64,000 bases of DNA. Source: Fragilariopsis cylindrus CCMP1102 (Eukaryota; Bacillariophyta; Bacillariophyceae; Bacillariales; Bacillariaceae). A program made the translations under genes and the position numbers. The notes under the pieces were generated by a model. That model did no database searches, was not told where the DNA came from, and saw nothing but the letters and a program-made list of their open reading frames with translations. Of the stretch, positions 1 through 9,527 are shown piece by piece (positions within the stretch are counted from its first letter, which is position 1; each line of letters starts with the position of its first letter). The DNA is taken from assembly GCA_900095095.1 (NCBI GenBank), contig FMBT01000416.1, positions 60,471 through 124,470 of the forward strand. Direction: 5' to 3'.

Positions 1-79
1 GTATTCTGATTGTCGTCCTCGACGACCACAACTACGACAACGACAACATCAGCATCAAAGACGACGACTTCTTCATGCC

Positions 80-1354
80 GTGGACGTCGTCTCTTCATTG
101 AAGATGAAGGCAATGATGCGCACGATGATGATAATGATGGCTGTGGTTTTTGTTTTTGTTCCTGTTGAGCGGCAAGCAGTACCTGTACAAGTAGCTGCAT
201 TTTCATTTTCACCATCATCGTCATCATCGTCATTGTCATCGTCATTCTACTCATCACAATCATCAAGGAAAATAAAAACTACAAAAAGAAGAACAGGAGA
301 TTCGTTCTCGTTCTCGTTCTCGTCAACGTCGTTATCAATTTCATCACAACAACAACAACCTTCCTTCATTTTACACGTAGATGATTCGACAACACTTACA
401 ACGGGAACAGTAGTGTTACCTCCAATGGTATCTGTACCTTGTACAATTACAACAGCAAAAGCAACAGCAACAACAGATGTATCGTTATTAACTGAAATTA
501 TTAAACCACCTAATGTAGATGAATTGTATGATTGGTATATCGATGTACGGAATGAAAAGGATGCGGATCCCAGTTGGGGTGTGGTGTGGCCGACTGCTAT
601 ATCATTAGGTAATTATTTATTAATGAATCCAACTTTAGTTAAAAATAAAAATGTTATAGAATTAGGATCGGGATTAAGTGTATGTGGTTTACTAGCAGCA
701 TCGATTGGTGCGAACAATGTAATTGTTTCGGATCGAGAACAATTTGCCTTGCATTGTGCATTGTCCTCTGCTGCCTGTAATAACATATCAAAGAATGTCT
801 TTCAAGGTGTGATATTGGATTGGTGTGATACACAAAATAATGCGGAATTAGATCATACCGCTGATCTTATATTAGCAAGTGATGTATTGTATGATATGGA
901 GACAGTGGATGCCTTTGCGAATGTCTGTCAACGATTATTAGTGTCATTGAATACTACTACTAGTACTACTACCACATCAAATAATAACAATAAGAATGGT
1001 ACTGCTGCTGCTGCTGCTGCTGCTACTAGTACAATCCTTGTTACTGATCCGAAAATTGAACGTACTATGGGTGCAAGAGAACGATTTAAAAAGACATTGT
1101 TTAAATTATTGAACAACACTAACAACGACGACGATGACGACGATCATAATAATAATGGAGTAGTAACAGAAATTGAGATTGAAGAAATTGATTTACCACT
1201 TCCTTGTGTCACAACTAATAATAATGATGGAAGTGGAGATGGAAGTGGAAGAACATTAGATGGAAAAGATCATACAAAAAGAATGAAAGAAGAGACAGTA
1301 TTGATACGATGTACTATACGTACCACTACTACTACTACTTATACTGCAACTTAG
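80..1354 (+). CDS. METTL21/Methyltransf_16-like protein lysine methyltransferase, probably plastid- or ER-targeted
   Basis: The open frame is 424 aa. Residues ~16-40 are hydrophobic and end in VAAFSFSP, which resembles the diatom plastid ASAFAP cleavage motif, so import into the plastid is plausible. Met8 would give a more ordinary signal peptide start than Met1. The SAM-binding core follows: motif I VIELGSGLSVCGL at ~193, then the acidic VIVSDRE strand, and DLILASDVLYD at ~262. That last motif corresponds to the (D/E)xxY-type catalytic segment of family-16 protein lysine methyltransferases. Asn/Thr and eight-Ala low-complexity runs interrupt the second half (~290-320), and an acidic Asp/Asn loop follows. 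The substrate cannot be told from sequence. The fold assignment is strong; the subfamily and location are inference. Confidence 0.78.
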   Translation: MDVVSSLKMKAMMRTMMIMMAVVFVFVPVERQAVPVQVAAFSFSPSSSSSSLSSSFYSSQSSRKIKTTKRRTGDSFSFSFSSTSLSISSQQQQPSFILHVDDSTTLTTGTVVLPPMVSVPCTITTAKATATTDVSLLTEIIKPPNVDELYDWYIDVRNEKDADPSWGVVWPTAISLGNYLLMNPTLVKNKNVIELGSGLSVCGLLAASIGANNVIVSDREQFALHCALSSAACNNISKNVFQGVILDWCDTQNNAELDHTADLILASDVLYDMETVDAFANVCQRLLVSLNTTTSTTTTSNNNNKNGTAAAAAAATSTILVTDPKIERTMGARERFKKTLFKLLNNTNNDDDDDDHNNNGVVTEIEIEEIDLPLPCVTTNNNDGSGDGSGRTLDGKDHTKRMKEETVLIRCTIRTTTTTTYTAT

Positions 1355-1425
1355 TAGCAAATTCTTTTTAATATACTATATTATTTTATATTGGATTTTG
1401 TCTGGTTTTTTGGTTTCAGGGCGGA

Positions 1426-1439
1426 GGGGGGGGGGGGGG
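1426..1439. repeat. G14 homopolymer between two convergent genes
   Basis: Fourteen consecutive G (C on the minus strand) lie in the 129-bp gap between two convergent gene ends, probably in the 3' UTR of the minus-strand gene. Such tracts are length-unstable and hard to sequence. Confidence 0.85.
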
Positions 1440-1483
1440 TTGTATTCAACATTAAATCGTTGCATCTTGTCTTTCTTTTTGCG

Positions 1484-2044
1484 TCATAGTTCATCTTCAT
1501 TATCGTATTGGTCATAATATTCATCGTCGTCGTCGCCATACTCATCATCGTCATCCTCACCTTCATCATTACCATAATCATTACCATAATCATCACCAAT
1601 TTTTTCATATTCTGGTTTAAAATAATGATCTGGTAAACCTGTTTCACGATCATAGTATCTTCCCTCCATATAAACAAGAGCTGATGAATAGTCAGTATAT
1701 TTTGATTTCCTGTCTGAGATAGTATTATTTGATGCTTGCTTTCTATTGTCATAAAAATAATCAGTATTATCCTTATTACTATACCGACGTTGCTGCGGTG
1801 GTGGTAGTGGCGGATATTCTCCTTTATATTGTCGTGAGGATGATACCAACGATGATGATGATGCGACAATAAGAAGCACCACCATAATCAACGACGATAG
1901 ACGAACAATAGGGATTGTTATCATTTTAATTCTTCTTCGTCGTAGTGGATGATGCTGCTGCGTACAAGTGGTGGTGATAGTATTAGTAGTAGTCGCTTTC
2001 TTGTTCGTCGTCGTCGTCGTGGTTGTTGTCGGTATCATCGTCAT
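1484..2044 (-). CDS. Small membrane-anchored or secreted acidic protein, unknown
   Basis: The frame encodes 186 aa. A Thr-rich N-terminus and an RRRR cluster precede a hydrophobic segment (~43-60), which could be a signal anchor; an internal Met41 would make it a normal signal peptide. The middle region has a Tyr-rich patch (VYMEGRYYDRETGLPDHYF). The C-terminus is almost wholly Asp/Glu/Tyr and ends in NEDEL, which is near but not identical to a canonical ER-retrieval KDEL/HDEL signal. No family is recognised. It converges on the methyltransferase gene, whose stop is 130 bp away. The long non-repetitive middle supports a real gene, while the low-complexity ends make homology searches hard. Confidence 0.55.
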   Translation of the reverse strand: MTMIPTTTTTTTTNKKATTTNTITTTCTQQHHPLRRRRIKMITIPIVRLSSLIMVVLLIVASSSSLVSSSRQYKGEYPPLPPPQQRRYSNKDNTDYFYDNRKQASNNTISDRKSKYTDYSSALVYMEGRYYDRETGLPDHYFKPEYEKIGDDYGNDYGNDEGEDDDDEYGDDDDEYYDQYDNEDEL

Positions 2045-3021
2045 AGTGTTTTCTTCTTCCTGATTATTGCATCAACCAAAATAATGGATATATCTATTCC
2101 TCTCTTCGTTCTCTGAAGGACATCAACAGTAGACAGAGCACAAGGACACACCAGCACAAGAACTGCTGATAGTCTGATAGACTTTAGATTGGAATGACAA
2201 TCGGCATTGTATTGTATTATATTATATTGTATTTTGTGATTGTTTGTTTGTTCTTTTGAATTTGTGACGTTATTTATTCATATTGTGCCGTTGGATTTCA
2301 AATCTCGATTCTTTCGTATTTCCTCCACTATCCAAAAAATAGAAAATCAGTCTTGTTGTTATTTTATTTTCCACGACTTAAAAAAATTTGTATCGAATTT
2401 TGTGTGGTGGAAAATCTTGCGAAGAAAAAAAATGGCATAAAAACTTCGCTTTCTATGGATGAATAAGTAGACTAGACGGAAACCAGCAGTAATTTATATA
2501 TCTTATGAAATAGTGTGAAGGAGAAAGGACAATCGAACAAGCAAACCGAGATTTCGCGACATTTTACGGTAAACAAAAAACCAGTGAAAATAGGAAACAA
2601 CCCACTACTACTGTAGCTAGTAGGTAACATCTTAAACAAAAAAAATATCTGTGATAGTATATTGACTACTGTTTTTCTCGGGTACTATCGATGCATCGAT
2701 CAACAGGCAAAAAAAGGCACCAGCGAGTGTATCGTATACAACAAAAGCGGATCGTTTGCTAACTGGTATATCTAAGGTTCTTGGAAAGAAACGATCGAAT
2801 AATAGCAAGGCCAATAATAGATGTATAGAAAAAAATAGACTAAGGTTAGATACGGTAATGACTGGCACAAAACATTTGTCGTAACGTAGAATAATAAAGT
2901 GATGGGTCGTCTACTCACTCGGTAGCCTTTTCTAAGGCGGTTGCGAGCAAGAGGGCAGGCTAATATAGTATATAATAGTAATAATAATGATAATAATATA
3001 ATAATAACATATATAATTAAT
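2045..3021. other. Intergenic, no gene seen
   Basis: AT-rich DNA. A 78-codon frame at 2632-2868 on the minus strand has no recognisable features. The segment after 2960 is A/T simple sequence. It may hold the promoter of the acidic protein and the 3' flank of the PSxxPS gene. Confidence 0.5.
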
Positions 3022-6000
3022 TTATATTTCCTCCGGTAACTGACTGGTATCGATAATTATTGTAGCTATTGCTGTAACTGTTACGAATCCTATTTCGCAA
3101 TCTGACACTGTTGTAGATGTGGTGTTTCCTCCGCTTACTTTTGCGGTCGCTGTTGCGGTCGCAGTTGCTGTCGCTGTTGCGCAAGCCATAAAGCCCGGTC
3201 CTGCGGTAGCTGTTGATGTGGCTGTTGCGATCGCTATGGCGAGCGCTACTCCGGCAATATTTCCGGTTGCTGTTGCTGTTGCTGTCGCTGTTGATGTTGC
3301 TGTTGCGGTCGCTATTAGGGAGACGGCTCGTACATTCGCTGTCCCTATCGCTGTTGCTGTTGCTACTTCATTCACTGATGAGGCAGAGGGTACTGTTGCG
3401 GTAGCAGTTGCGGTCGCTGTTATGAGAGATTGTGATGTAGATATCGATGTCGATTGGTCGATTTTTGTTTCGGTCACTGTAATTGTCGCTGTGTCGGCCC
3501 GGGGTCCCCAAGTCGGGACACCACTTGGCTCAGAACTTGGTTCTGAACTGGGTCCATCACTTGGAAGTGAGCTTAGACTTGGAAGTGAGCTTGGTTGTGA
3601 ACTGGGCATTAGACTTGGTTGTGAGCTCGGTTCTGAACTAGGAGTAGCACTTGGCAGTGAGCTCGGTTCTGAACTCGGAGTGGAACTTGGCAGTGCACTT
3701 GGTTCTGAGCTGGGCATTAGACTTGGAATTGAGCTTAGACTTGGAAGTGAGCTTGGTTGTGTACTGGGCATTAGACTTGGCAGTGAGCTCGGTTTTGAAC
3801 TAGGAGTAGCACTTGGAGATGGACTTGGTTCCACACTCGGGATGGAACTAGGACCAGAACTTGGTGAAAGACTAGGCATTAAGCTAGGACTGGAACTGGG
3901 AGAATTACTTGGGACAGTACTTGGCGCAGAACTAGGGGTAGCACTCGGTTCAAGACTTGGAGTGGAGCTAGGCATTGAGCTGGGTTCCAGACTAGGGAGA
4001 GAACTTGGTGCACCACTTGGATCAAGACTTGGGATGGAACTAGGTCCAGCACTTGGCAAAGAACTTGGTTCTAAACTAGGCAAGCTACTTGGTGCTTTAC
4101 TCGGAATTGAACTAGGAGCGGAACTAGGAGAAGCACTTGGAGATGCACTTGGCTCCACACTTGGGATGGAACTAGGACTAGAACTTGGTGAAAGACTAGG
4201 CATTAAGCTAGGACTGGAACTGGGAGAATTACTTGGGACAGTACTTGGCGCAGAACTAGGGGAAGCACTCGGTTCAAGACTTGGAGTGGAACTAGGCATT
4301 GAGCTGGGTTCCAGACTAGGGAAAGAACTTGGTGCAACACTTGGATCATGACTCGGGATAGAACTGGGTGCAGCACTTGGCAATAAACTTGGTTCCAAAC
4401 TGGGCAAGCTACTTGGTGAAAGACTGGGACCTGCGCTTGGGTCAAGACTTGGAGCAGAACTGGGGTCAAGACTTGGAGCAGAACTAGGACCATCACTTGG
4501 AAGACCGCTCGGATCAGAACTAGGACCACCACTTGGAACTACACTTGGAAGAGAACTGGGCAAATTACTTGGCTCCCCGCTTGGATTAGCACTCGGAATG
4601 ACACTCGGAATGGAACTTGGAATGGAGCTGGGTTCCAAACTAGGAACAGAACTCGGTGCACCACTCGGATCAGAGCTAGGTGAAAGACTAGGAACAGAAC
4701 TTGGTGAAAGACTGGGACCTGCGCTTGGGTCAAGACTTGGAGCAGAACTGGGGTCAAGACTTGGAGCAGAACTAGGACCACCACTTGGTAGACCGCTCGG
4801 ATCAGAACTAGGACCACCACTTGGAACTACACTTGGAAGAGAACTGGGCAAATTACTTGGCTCCCCGCTTGGATTAGCACTCGGAATGACACTAGGAATG
4901 GAACTTGGAATGGAGCTGGGTTCCAAACTAGGAACAGAACTCGGTGCACCACTCGGATCAGAGCTAGGTGAAAGACTAGGAACAGAACTTGGTGAAAGAC
5001 TGGGAGCTGCACTTGGGTCAAGACTTGGAACAGAACTCGGAAGAGAACTTGGTGAAAGACTGGGCCAAAAGCTCGGTCTGGAACTAGGAGCAGTACTTGG
5101 GCCAGCACTTGGGACAGAACTCGGTGCGCCGCTCGGATCCAGACTAGGAGTAATGCTGGGAATCATACTGGGCTCCGCACTTGGTATAGCGCTCGGTACA
5201 GAACTTGGGTGAGCACTTGGATCTGAACTGGGTAGAAGACTTGGTAGTGAGCTCGGTTCCAAACTGGGCAAAAGACTTGGGATTGTGCTTGGAATGGAAC
5301 TCGGTGCACCACTAGGATCAAGACTAGGAGCATGACTAGGAGTAGAGCTAGGCGCACCACTTGGAACAGCACTGGGCAATGAACTTGGGACAAAACTTGG
5401 GGTAAAACTAGGAGCAGCACTCGGCGAAATACTTGGAAGGGAACTGGGTGCAAGGCTGACCGTTGGGTCATCAGTTGCAGTAGGATTAGAACTAGGTGCA
5501 GCACTTGTGGTGGGTGCGTTACTAGTGCTCGGAACGGAACTGGGCATTGAGCTCGGTTCCGAACTAGGCTCAGCACTTGGAATCAAACTAGGCATAGCAC
5601 TCGGAACAGAACTGGGGACTTTACTCGGTTCTGAACTGGGCAAAAGACTTGGAAGGGAGCTGGGTTGTGAACTGGGCAGAACACTTGGTTCTTCACTTGG
5701 TTTAGCACTTGGAATGGAACTCGGATTAGCACTCGGTTCTGAACTTGGCAAAAGACTCGGAAGGGAACTGGGTTCCGAACTAGGTGCTGAACTTGGTGCG
5801 CCACTCGGATCCAAACTAGGAGAAGAGCTAGGTGCACCACTTGGTGTAAGACTTGGAATGGAACTTGGACCAGCACTTGGTGCAGAACTTGGCACAACAC
5901 TAGGCACATCACTTGGTGTAAGACTTGGAATGGAACTTGGTGCGCCACTCGGATCCAAACTAGGAGAAGTGCTGGGTGCACCACTTGGTGTAAGACTTGG

Positions 6001-7959
6001 AATGGAACTTGGACCAGCACTTGGTGCAGAACTTGGCACAACACTAGGCACATCACTTGGTGTAAGACTTGGAATGGAACTTGGTGCGCCACTCGGATCC
6101 AAACTAGGAGAAGTGCTGGGTGCACCACTTGGTGTAAGACTTGGAATGGAACTTGGACCAGCACTTGGTGCAGAACTTGGCACAACACTAGGCACATCAC
6201 TTGGTGTAAGACTTGGAATGGAACTTGGTGCGCCACTCGGATCCAAACTAGGAGAAGTGCTGGGTGCACCACTTGGTGTAAGACTTGGAATGGAACTTGG
6301 TGCGCCACTCGGATCCAAACTAGGAAAAGAGCTGGGTGCACCACTTGGAGTAAGACTTGGAATGGAACTTGGTGCGCCACTCGGATCCAAACTAGGAGAA
6401 GAGCTAGGTGCACCACTTGGGATTGAACTTGGTGCTGAACTTGGTGCGCCACTCGGATCCAAACTAGGGGAAGAGCTGGGTGCACCACTTGGAATGGAAC
6501 TTGGTGCGCCACTCGGATCCAAACTAGGAGAAGTGCTGGGTGCACCACTTGGTGTAAGACTTGGAATGGAACTTGGAATAGCACTTGGTGCAGAACTTGG
6601 CACATCACTCGGGATTGAACTTGGTGCTGAACTTGGTGCGCCACTCGGATCAGCACTTGGAATGGTACTTGGATTAGCGCTTGGAATGGAGCTGGGATTT
6701 AGACTTGGGAGAGAACTCGGTGCACCACTCGGATGAAGACTTTGAATAAAACTGGGTGCAGCGCTTGGCAAGAAACTTGGTTCCACACTTGGTAAACTGC
6801 TCGGAGACTCACTCGGCTCTGAACTAGGAATAGCGCTTGGAAAGAAACTTGGTTCTGCACTCGGTTTGAGACTAGGTGCGCCACTTGGAAATGAGCTAGG
6901 TATCGAACTGGGTAAAAGACTTGGAAATGAACTAGGTTCAGAACTGGGTAAAAGACTCGGAAGTGAGCTGGGTGCAGCGCTTGGTAACACACTTGGCTCC
7001 CCACTCGGAAAACGACTTGGGATGAAACTTGGTCCAGCACTCGGCGATGAACTTGGTTCCAAACTGGGCAAGCTGCTTGGTGACTCGCTTGGCTCCAAAC
7101 TAGGGACAGCACTTGGAGATAAACTTGGTTCTGTGCTCGGTATAGCACTTGGCACAGCACTAGGGAAAGCACTCGGATCGAGACTAGGAACAAAGCTAGG
7201 AAACGCACTAGGATCGACACTCGGTGCTTCGCTTGGGTCAACACTAGGAATAGAGGTTGGCGGTATCCTTGACTTCAAATCAAGACTAGGGGCATCAGTC
7301 GGTGCTGCACTTGGATCCGCACTAGGACCCGTACTTGGTACAAGGCTAGGGACAGCGCTCGGTTTGAGACTAGGAGTGGAGCTAGGCAAAGCACTCGGAT
7401 CATCACTTGGTGCTGTGCTTGGGTCCACACTAGGGGCAGCGCTCGGATGAAGACTTGGGACGGAACTGGGTGCAGCACTCGGCGTTAAAGTTGGTTCTAA
7501 ACTGGGCAAGCTGCTTGGCGATCCAGATGATAGACTCATTATAACAACAAAGGCAAGATCATTTGTATATAAACCAGATACTATATCTCCCATAACTATT
7601 TTACTTGCACCATCTACATTGCATGATCCACCATTACTAGTAATTCTAAATGTAACTTCATAACATGTTGTTACATCTATAGGAATAACCTCATCGCTGC
7701 GATATACATTACTACACTTTGTTGATCTTGGTATAATGATTTTCACAACACAATCTTTATAGGGATTGGATGGTATTGAACAATCATCAATACGTAGACA
7801 TGTTTTTGTTACCTTCATCAGAGCTTTTTTTAAATTCTTTCTTGGTAAAGTTCGGACCGGTGGACCAGCGAATCCAGTAATATCTACGAATCCTAATGTA
7901 TCAAATGGTGTAGGTGAATTAGTTGGACGTTTTGTTTTTGGACGTTTTGTTTTCCTCAT
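3022..7959 (-). CDS. Giant PSxxPS-repeat cell-surface protein, repeat and C-terminal part
   Basis: This open frame has 1645 codons. A short unique region at residues ~20-140 contains four or five Cys (TCLRIDDCSIP, DCVVKI, CSNVYRS, TCYEV, GSCNVDG) and looks like a small folded domain. About 1,270 residues of SxPSxxPS tetrapeptide-type repeats follow. The last ~200 residues are alternating Thr-Ala/Val (TATATATA) with a Ser/Thr-rich spacer. PSxx repeats are known from secreted, O-glycosylated diatom surface proteins; a wall or mucilage role here is inference. The first Met is probably not the true start. Reading upstream in this frame continues into Lys/Ser-rich sequence matching the neighbouring frame at 7956-9527, so the two are most likely one ~2,150-aa type II membrane or secreted protein broken by one missing base near 8075-8150. 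Confidence 0.75.
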   Translation of the reverse strand: MRKTKRPKTKRPTNSPTPFDTLGFVDITGFAGPPVRTLPRKNLKKALMKVTKTCLRIDDCSIPSNPYKDCVVKIIIPRSTKCSNVYRSDEVIPIDVTTCYEVTFRITSNGGSCNVDGASKIVMGDIVSGLYTNDLAFVVIMSLSSGSPSSLPSLEPTLTPSAAPSSVPSLHPSAAPSVDPSTAPSDDPSALPSSTPSLKPSAVPSLVPSTGPSADPSAAPTDAPSLDLKSRIPPTSIPSVDPSEAPSVDPSAFPSFVPSLDPSAFPSAVPSAIPSTEPSLSPSAVPSLEPSESPSSLPSLEPSSSPSAGPSFIPSRFPSGEPSVLPSAAPSSLPSLLPSSEPSSFPSLLPSSIPSSFPSGAPSLKPSAEPSFFPSAIPSSEPSESPSSLPSVEPSFLPSAAPSFIQSLHPSGAPSSLPSLNPSSIPSANPSTIPSADPSGAPSSAPSSIPSDVPSSAPSAIPSSIPSLTPSGAPSTSPSLDPSGAPSSIPSGAPSSSPSLDPSGAPSSAPSSIPSGAPSSSPSLDPSGAPSSIPSLTPSGAPSSFPSLDPSGAPSSIPSLTPSGAPSTSPSLDPSGAPSSIPSLTPSDVPSVVPSSAPSAGPSSIPSLTPSGAPSTSPSLDPSGAPSSIPSLTPSDVPSVVPSSAPSAGPSSIPSLTPSGAPSTSPSLDPSGAPSSIPSLTPSDVPSVVPSSAPSAGPSSIPSLTPSGAPSSSPSLDPSGAPSSAPSSEPSSLPSLLPSSEPSANPSSIPSAKPSEEPSVLPSSQPSSLPSLLPSSEPSKVPSSVPSAMPSLIPSAEPSSEPSSMPSSVPSTSNAPTTSAAPSSNPTATDDPTVSLAPSSLPSISPSAAPSFTPSFVPSSLPSAVPSGAPSSTPSHAPSLDPSGAPSSIPSTIPSLLPSLEPSSLPSLLPSSDPSAHPSSVPSAIPSAEPSMIPSITPSLDPSGAPSSVPSAGPSTAPSSRPSFWPSLSPSSLPSSVPSLDPSAAPSLSPSSVPSLSPSSDPSGAPSSVPSLEPSSIPSSIPSVIPSANPSGEPSNLPSSLPSVVPSGGPSSDPSGLPSGGPSSAPSLDPSSAPSLDPSAGPSLSPSSVPSLSPSSDPSGAPSSVPSLEPSSIPSSIPSVIPSANPSGEPSNLPSSLPSVVPSGGPSSDPSGLPSDGPSSAPSLDPSSAPSLDPSAGPSLSPSSLPSLEPSLLPSAAPSSIPSHDPSVAPSSFPSLEPSSMPSSTPSLEPSASPSSAPSTVPSNSPSSSPSLMPSLSPSSSPSSIPSVEPSASPSASPSSAPSSIPSKAPSSLPSLEPSSLPSAGPSSIPSLDPSGAPSSLPSLEPSSMPSSTPSLEPSATPSSAPSTVPSNSPSSSPSLMPSLSPSSGPSSIPSVEPSPSPSATPSSKPSSLPSLMPSTQPSSLPSLSSIPSLMPSSEPSALPSSTPSSEPSSLPSATPSSEPSSQPSLMPSSQPSSLPSLSSLPSDGPSSEPSSEPSGVPTWGPRADTATITVTETKIDQSTSISTSQSLITATATATATVPSASSVNEVATATAIGTANVRAVSLIATATATSTATATATATGNIAGVALAIAIATATSTATAGPGFMACATATATATATATAKVSGGNTTSTTVSDCEIGFVTVTAIATIIIDTSQLPEEI
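3850..4330 (-). repeat. 324-bp internal tandem duplication in the PSxxPS gene
   Basis: A distinctive block beginning actaggcattaagctagg occurs at 3871 and again at 4195, an offset of 324 bp. The offset is a multiple of three, so the frame is kept. Confidence 0.7.
4411..4986 (-). repeat. 288-bp internal tandem repeat in the PSxxPS gene, two copies
   Basis: The block containing ctgcgcttgggtcaag starts at 4431 and 4719, and the block caaattacttggctcc starts at 4561 and 4849. Both give a 288-bp period (96 aa). The copies are nearly identical at the DNA level, implying recent unequal exchange. Confidence 0.75.
5839..6300 (-). repeat. 144-bp internal tandem repeat in the PSxxPS gene, three copies
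   Basis: The block ggaccagcacttggtgcag recurs at 5867, 6011 and 6155, a strict 144-bp period (48 aa) with near-identical copies. This is the youngest-looking part of the repeat domain. Confidence 0.8.
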
Positions 7960-9061
7960 ATTTGGACGATTCTTCTTTGATTTCTTCGATTCTGACTTAT
8001 TTGATTTTTTTGATTTCTTGTTGTTTTTATTGCTTTTGTTGTTATTTTGTTGTTCTTCTTTTGACTCTTCCTTGAAAGACTGATTATGGTTGATGAAAAC
8101 CTGGAAGGCGATGACGTCATCTGAGAGGATATTGGTATATTAGTCGGATTTGCTGTAGGATTACGATTTGGACTCTCTTTCTTTTGACTCTTCACGCTTT
8201 TGTTACTCTTTGAATCTTTTCCTGAACTTTTTTGTTCATAGTAATTGTTCTTGGTACTTTTCGAATCCTTCTCTGAACTTTTTTCGCTTTTGTTATTCTT
8301 TGAATTGTTGTTCGTCCCTTTCGATTTACTCTTTTTTTCGTCTCCTTTGCCATTACCTTTCCCTTTACTTTTCTTTACGCTCTTCGAATCCTTCTCTGAA
8401 CGTGTCTGTTCATAGTAATTGTTGTTCGTCCCTTTCGATTTACTCTTCAAATCCTTTTCTGATTTTTTTTCGCTTTTGTTGCCCTTCGAATTGATGTTTG
8501 TTTCGACGACTATGCTACCTATTGATTTTACTGTTGGTATATTAGTCGGATTTGCTGTAGGATTACGAGTTGGGGAAAATCTTGGTAAGCTAATGGGAGA
8601 TTGATTATTGTTGTCTTTACTCTTTTTCTCTTCTTTGCTCTTTCCTTGACTCTTTTCACTTTTCTTGCTGTACGAACCCTTCCCTGAACTTTTTTGGTCG
8701 TAGTAGTAGTTATTTGTACTCTTTGAATCCTTCTCAGGTCTTTTTTCGCTTTTGTTGCTTTTCGAATTGTATTTCGCACTTTTCTCGTTTGTCATTTCGT
8801 AAACTATGCCTTCGCTTTTGTTGCTTTTCGAATTGTATTTCGCACTCTTCTCGTTTGTCATTTCATAGACTATGCCACCTGTTGCTTTCAATCCCTTCGA
8901 CTCCTTTAGTTCAAGTTCTAACTCTTCGTCCATGTTGGGACTTTTGTTCTTGTAGGTAAAGTCGTAGACTTTTTTCTGTAACAACTCTTGGTAGCTATCC
9001 TTGACGAACAAGATATATTCTTCTGTGGTGGTGGTAATGGACAAATTCTCATCGTTGTTGA

Positions 9062-9096
<35 letters not shown>

Positions 9097-9527
9097 CTGT
9101 CAGTATTTGTGTCGGTGGTACCAATTATAATGGGACGAGCATCTTCTTCACTATAACAAGGAATGTTACCGGTATTGATACAGGTACGAGGGATGCTGGT
9201 AACATATGAAACTGATCGAAAAACTATAAATGTTAATAACACCGATAGAAGTAACAACAACGAAGTACTCCTTTCAACTCCAAAACAACGCAATTGATGT
9301 TCTTGTTGTTGATGATGATGATGATCATCATCATCGTCGCTGTCATCATCATTGTCGCTGTCATCATCATCGTCGCTGTCATCATCGTCGTTGTCATCAT
9401 CATCGTCGTCATCATCATCATCATCATCATAGCGTTGACGTGATTGCTTTCTGTCGTCTTCATCATGGCAGTGTCTCATTGAAGACTGGCTTCTTCTTTC
9501 TTTGATTACGCGGGACGAGATTTGCAC
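7956..9527 (-). CDS. N-terminal part of the PSxxPS protein: acidic tail, membrane anchor, Lys/Ser-rich stalk
   Basis: The frame encodes 523 aa. Residues 1-75 are dominated by Asp runs followed by HHHH. A hydrophobic span LLLLLSVLLTFIVF (~88-107) is a likely signal anchor. A unique stretch with two Cys and a KDSYQELLQKKVYDF helix follows, then long Lys/Ser/Glu repeats. The 22-aa unit beginning GIVYEMTNEKSAKYN is present twice in direct tandem. NPTANPTNIP motifs occur twice and begin to resemble the PSxxPS style. The last ~40 residues look like frame-shifted text. The correct continuation (KEESKEEQ, then KKSKKSNKSESKK) is one base out of phase and runs straight into the downstream PSxxPS frame. 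The two should be treated as one gene until checked. Confidence 0.65.
8740..8872 (-). repeat. 66-bp tandem duplication
   Basis: Two adjacent near-identical 66-bp units encode the repeated block GIVYEMTNEKSAKYNSKSNK in the Lys/Ser-rich stalk. Confidence 0.7.

Noticed and set aside
1381-1869. His/Met/Ile-rich minus-strand frame overlapping the acidic protein
   Set aside because: Composition is a phase-shifted shadow of Asp/Tyr codon runs, and it includes the G14 tract.
2632-2868. 78-codon minus-strand frame
   Set aside because: No motif, no conserved-looking composition, and stops close on both sides.
3119-7450. Long plus-strand frames of ELGSELG and AVAVAV repeats opposite the PSxxPS gene
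   Set aside because: They are the antisense of a codon-periodic repeat; TCx-free codons keep the opposite strand open. No start context or unique sequence.
4203-7478. Minus-strand frames rich in QVLHQV/VHPALLLVWIRVAHQV
   Set aside because: Out-of-phase readings of the PSxxPS repeats.
8085-8130. Short intron joining the two PSxxPS frames
   Set aside because: The only GT-AG pair seen there is 21 nt, too short and a multiple of three, so it would not repair the phase.
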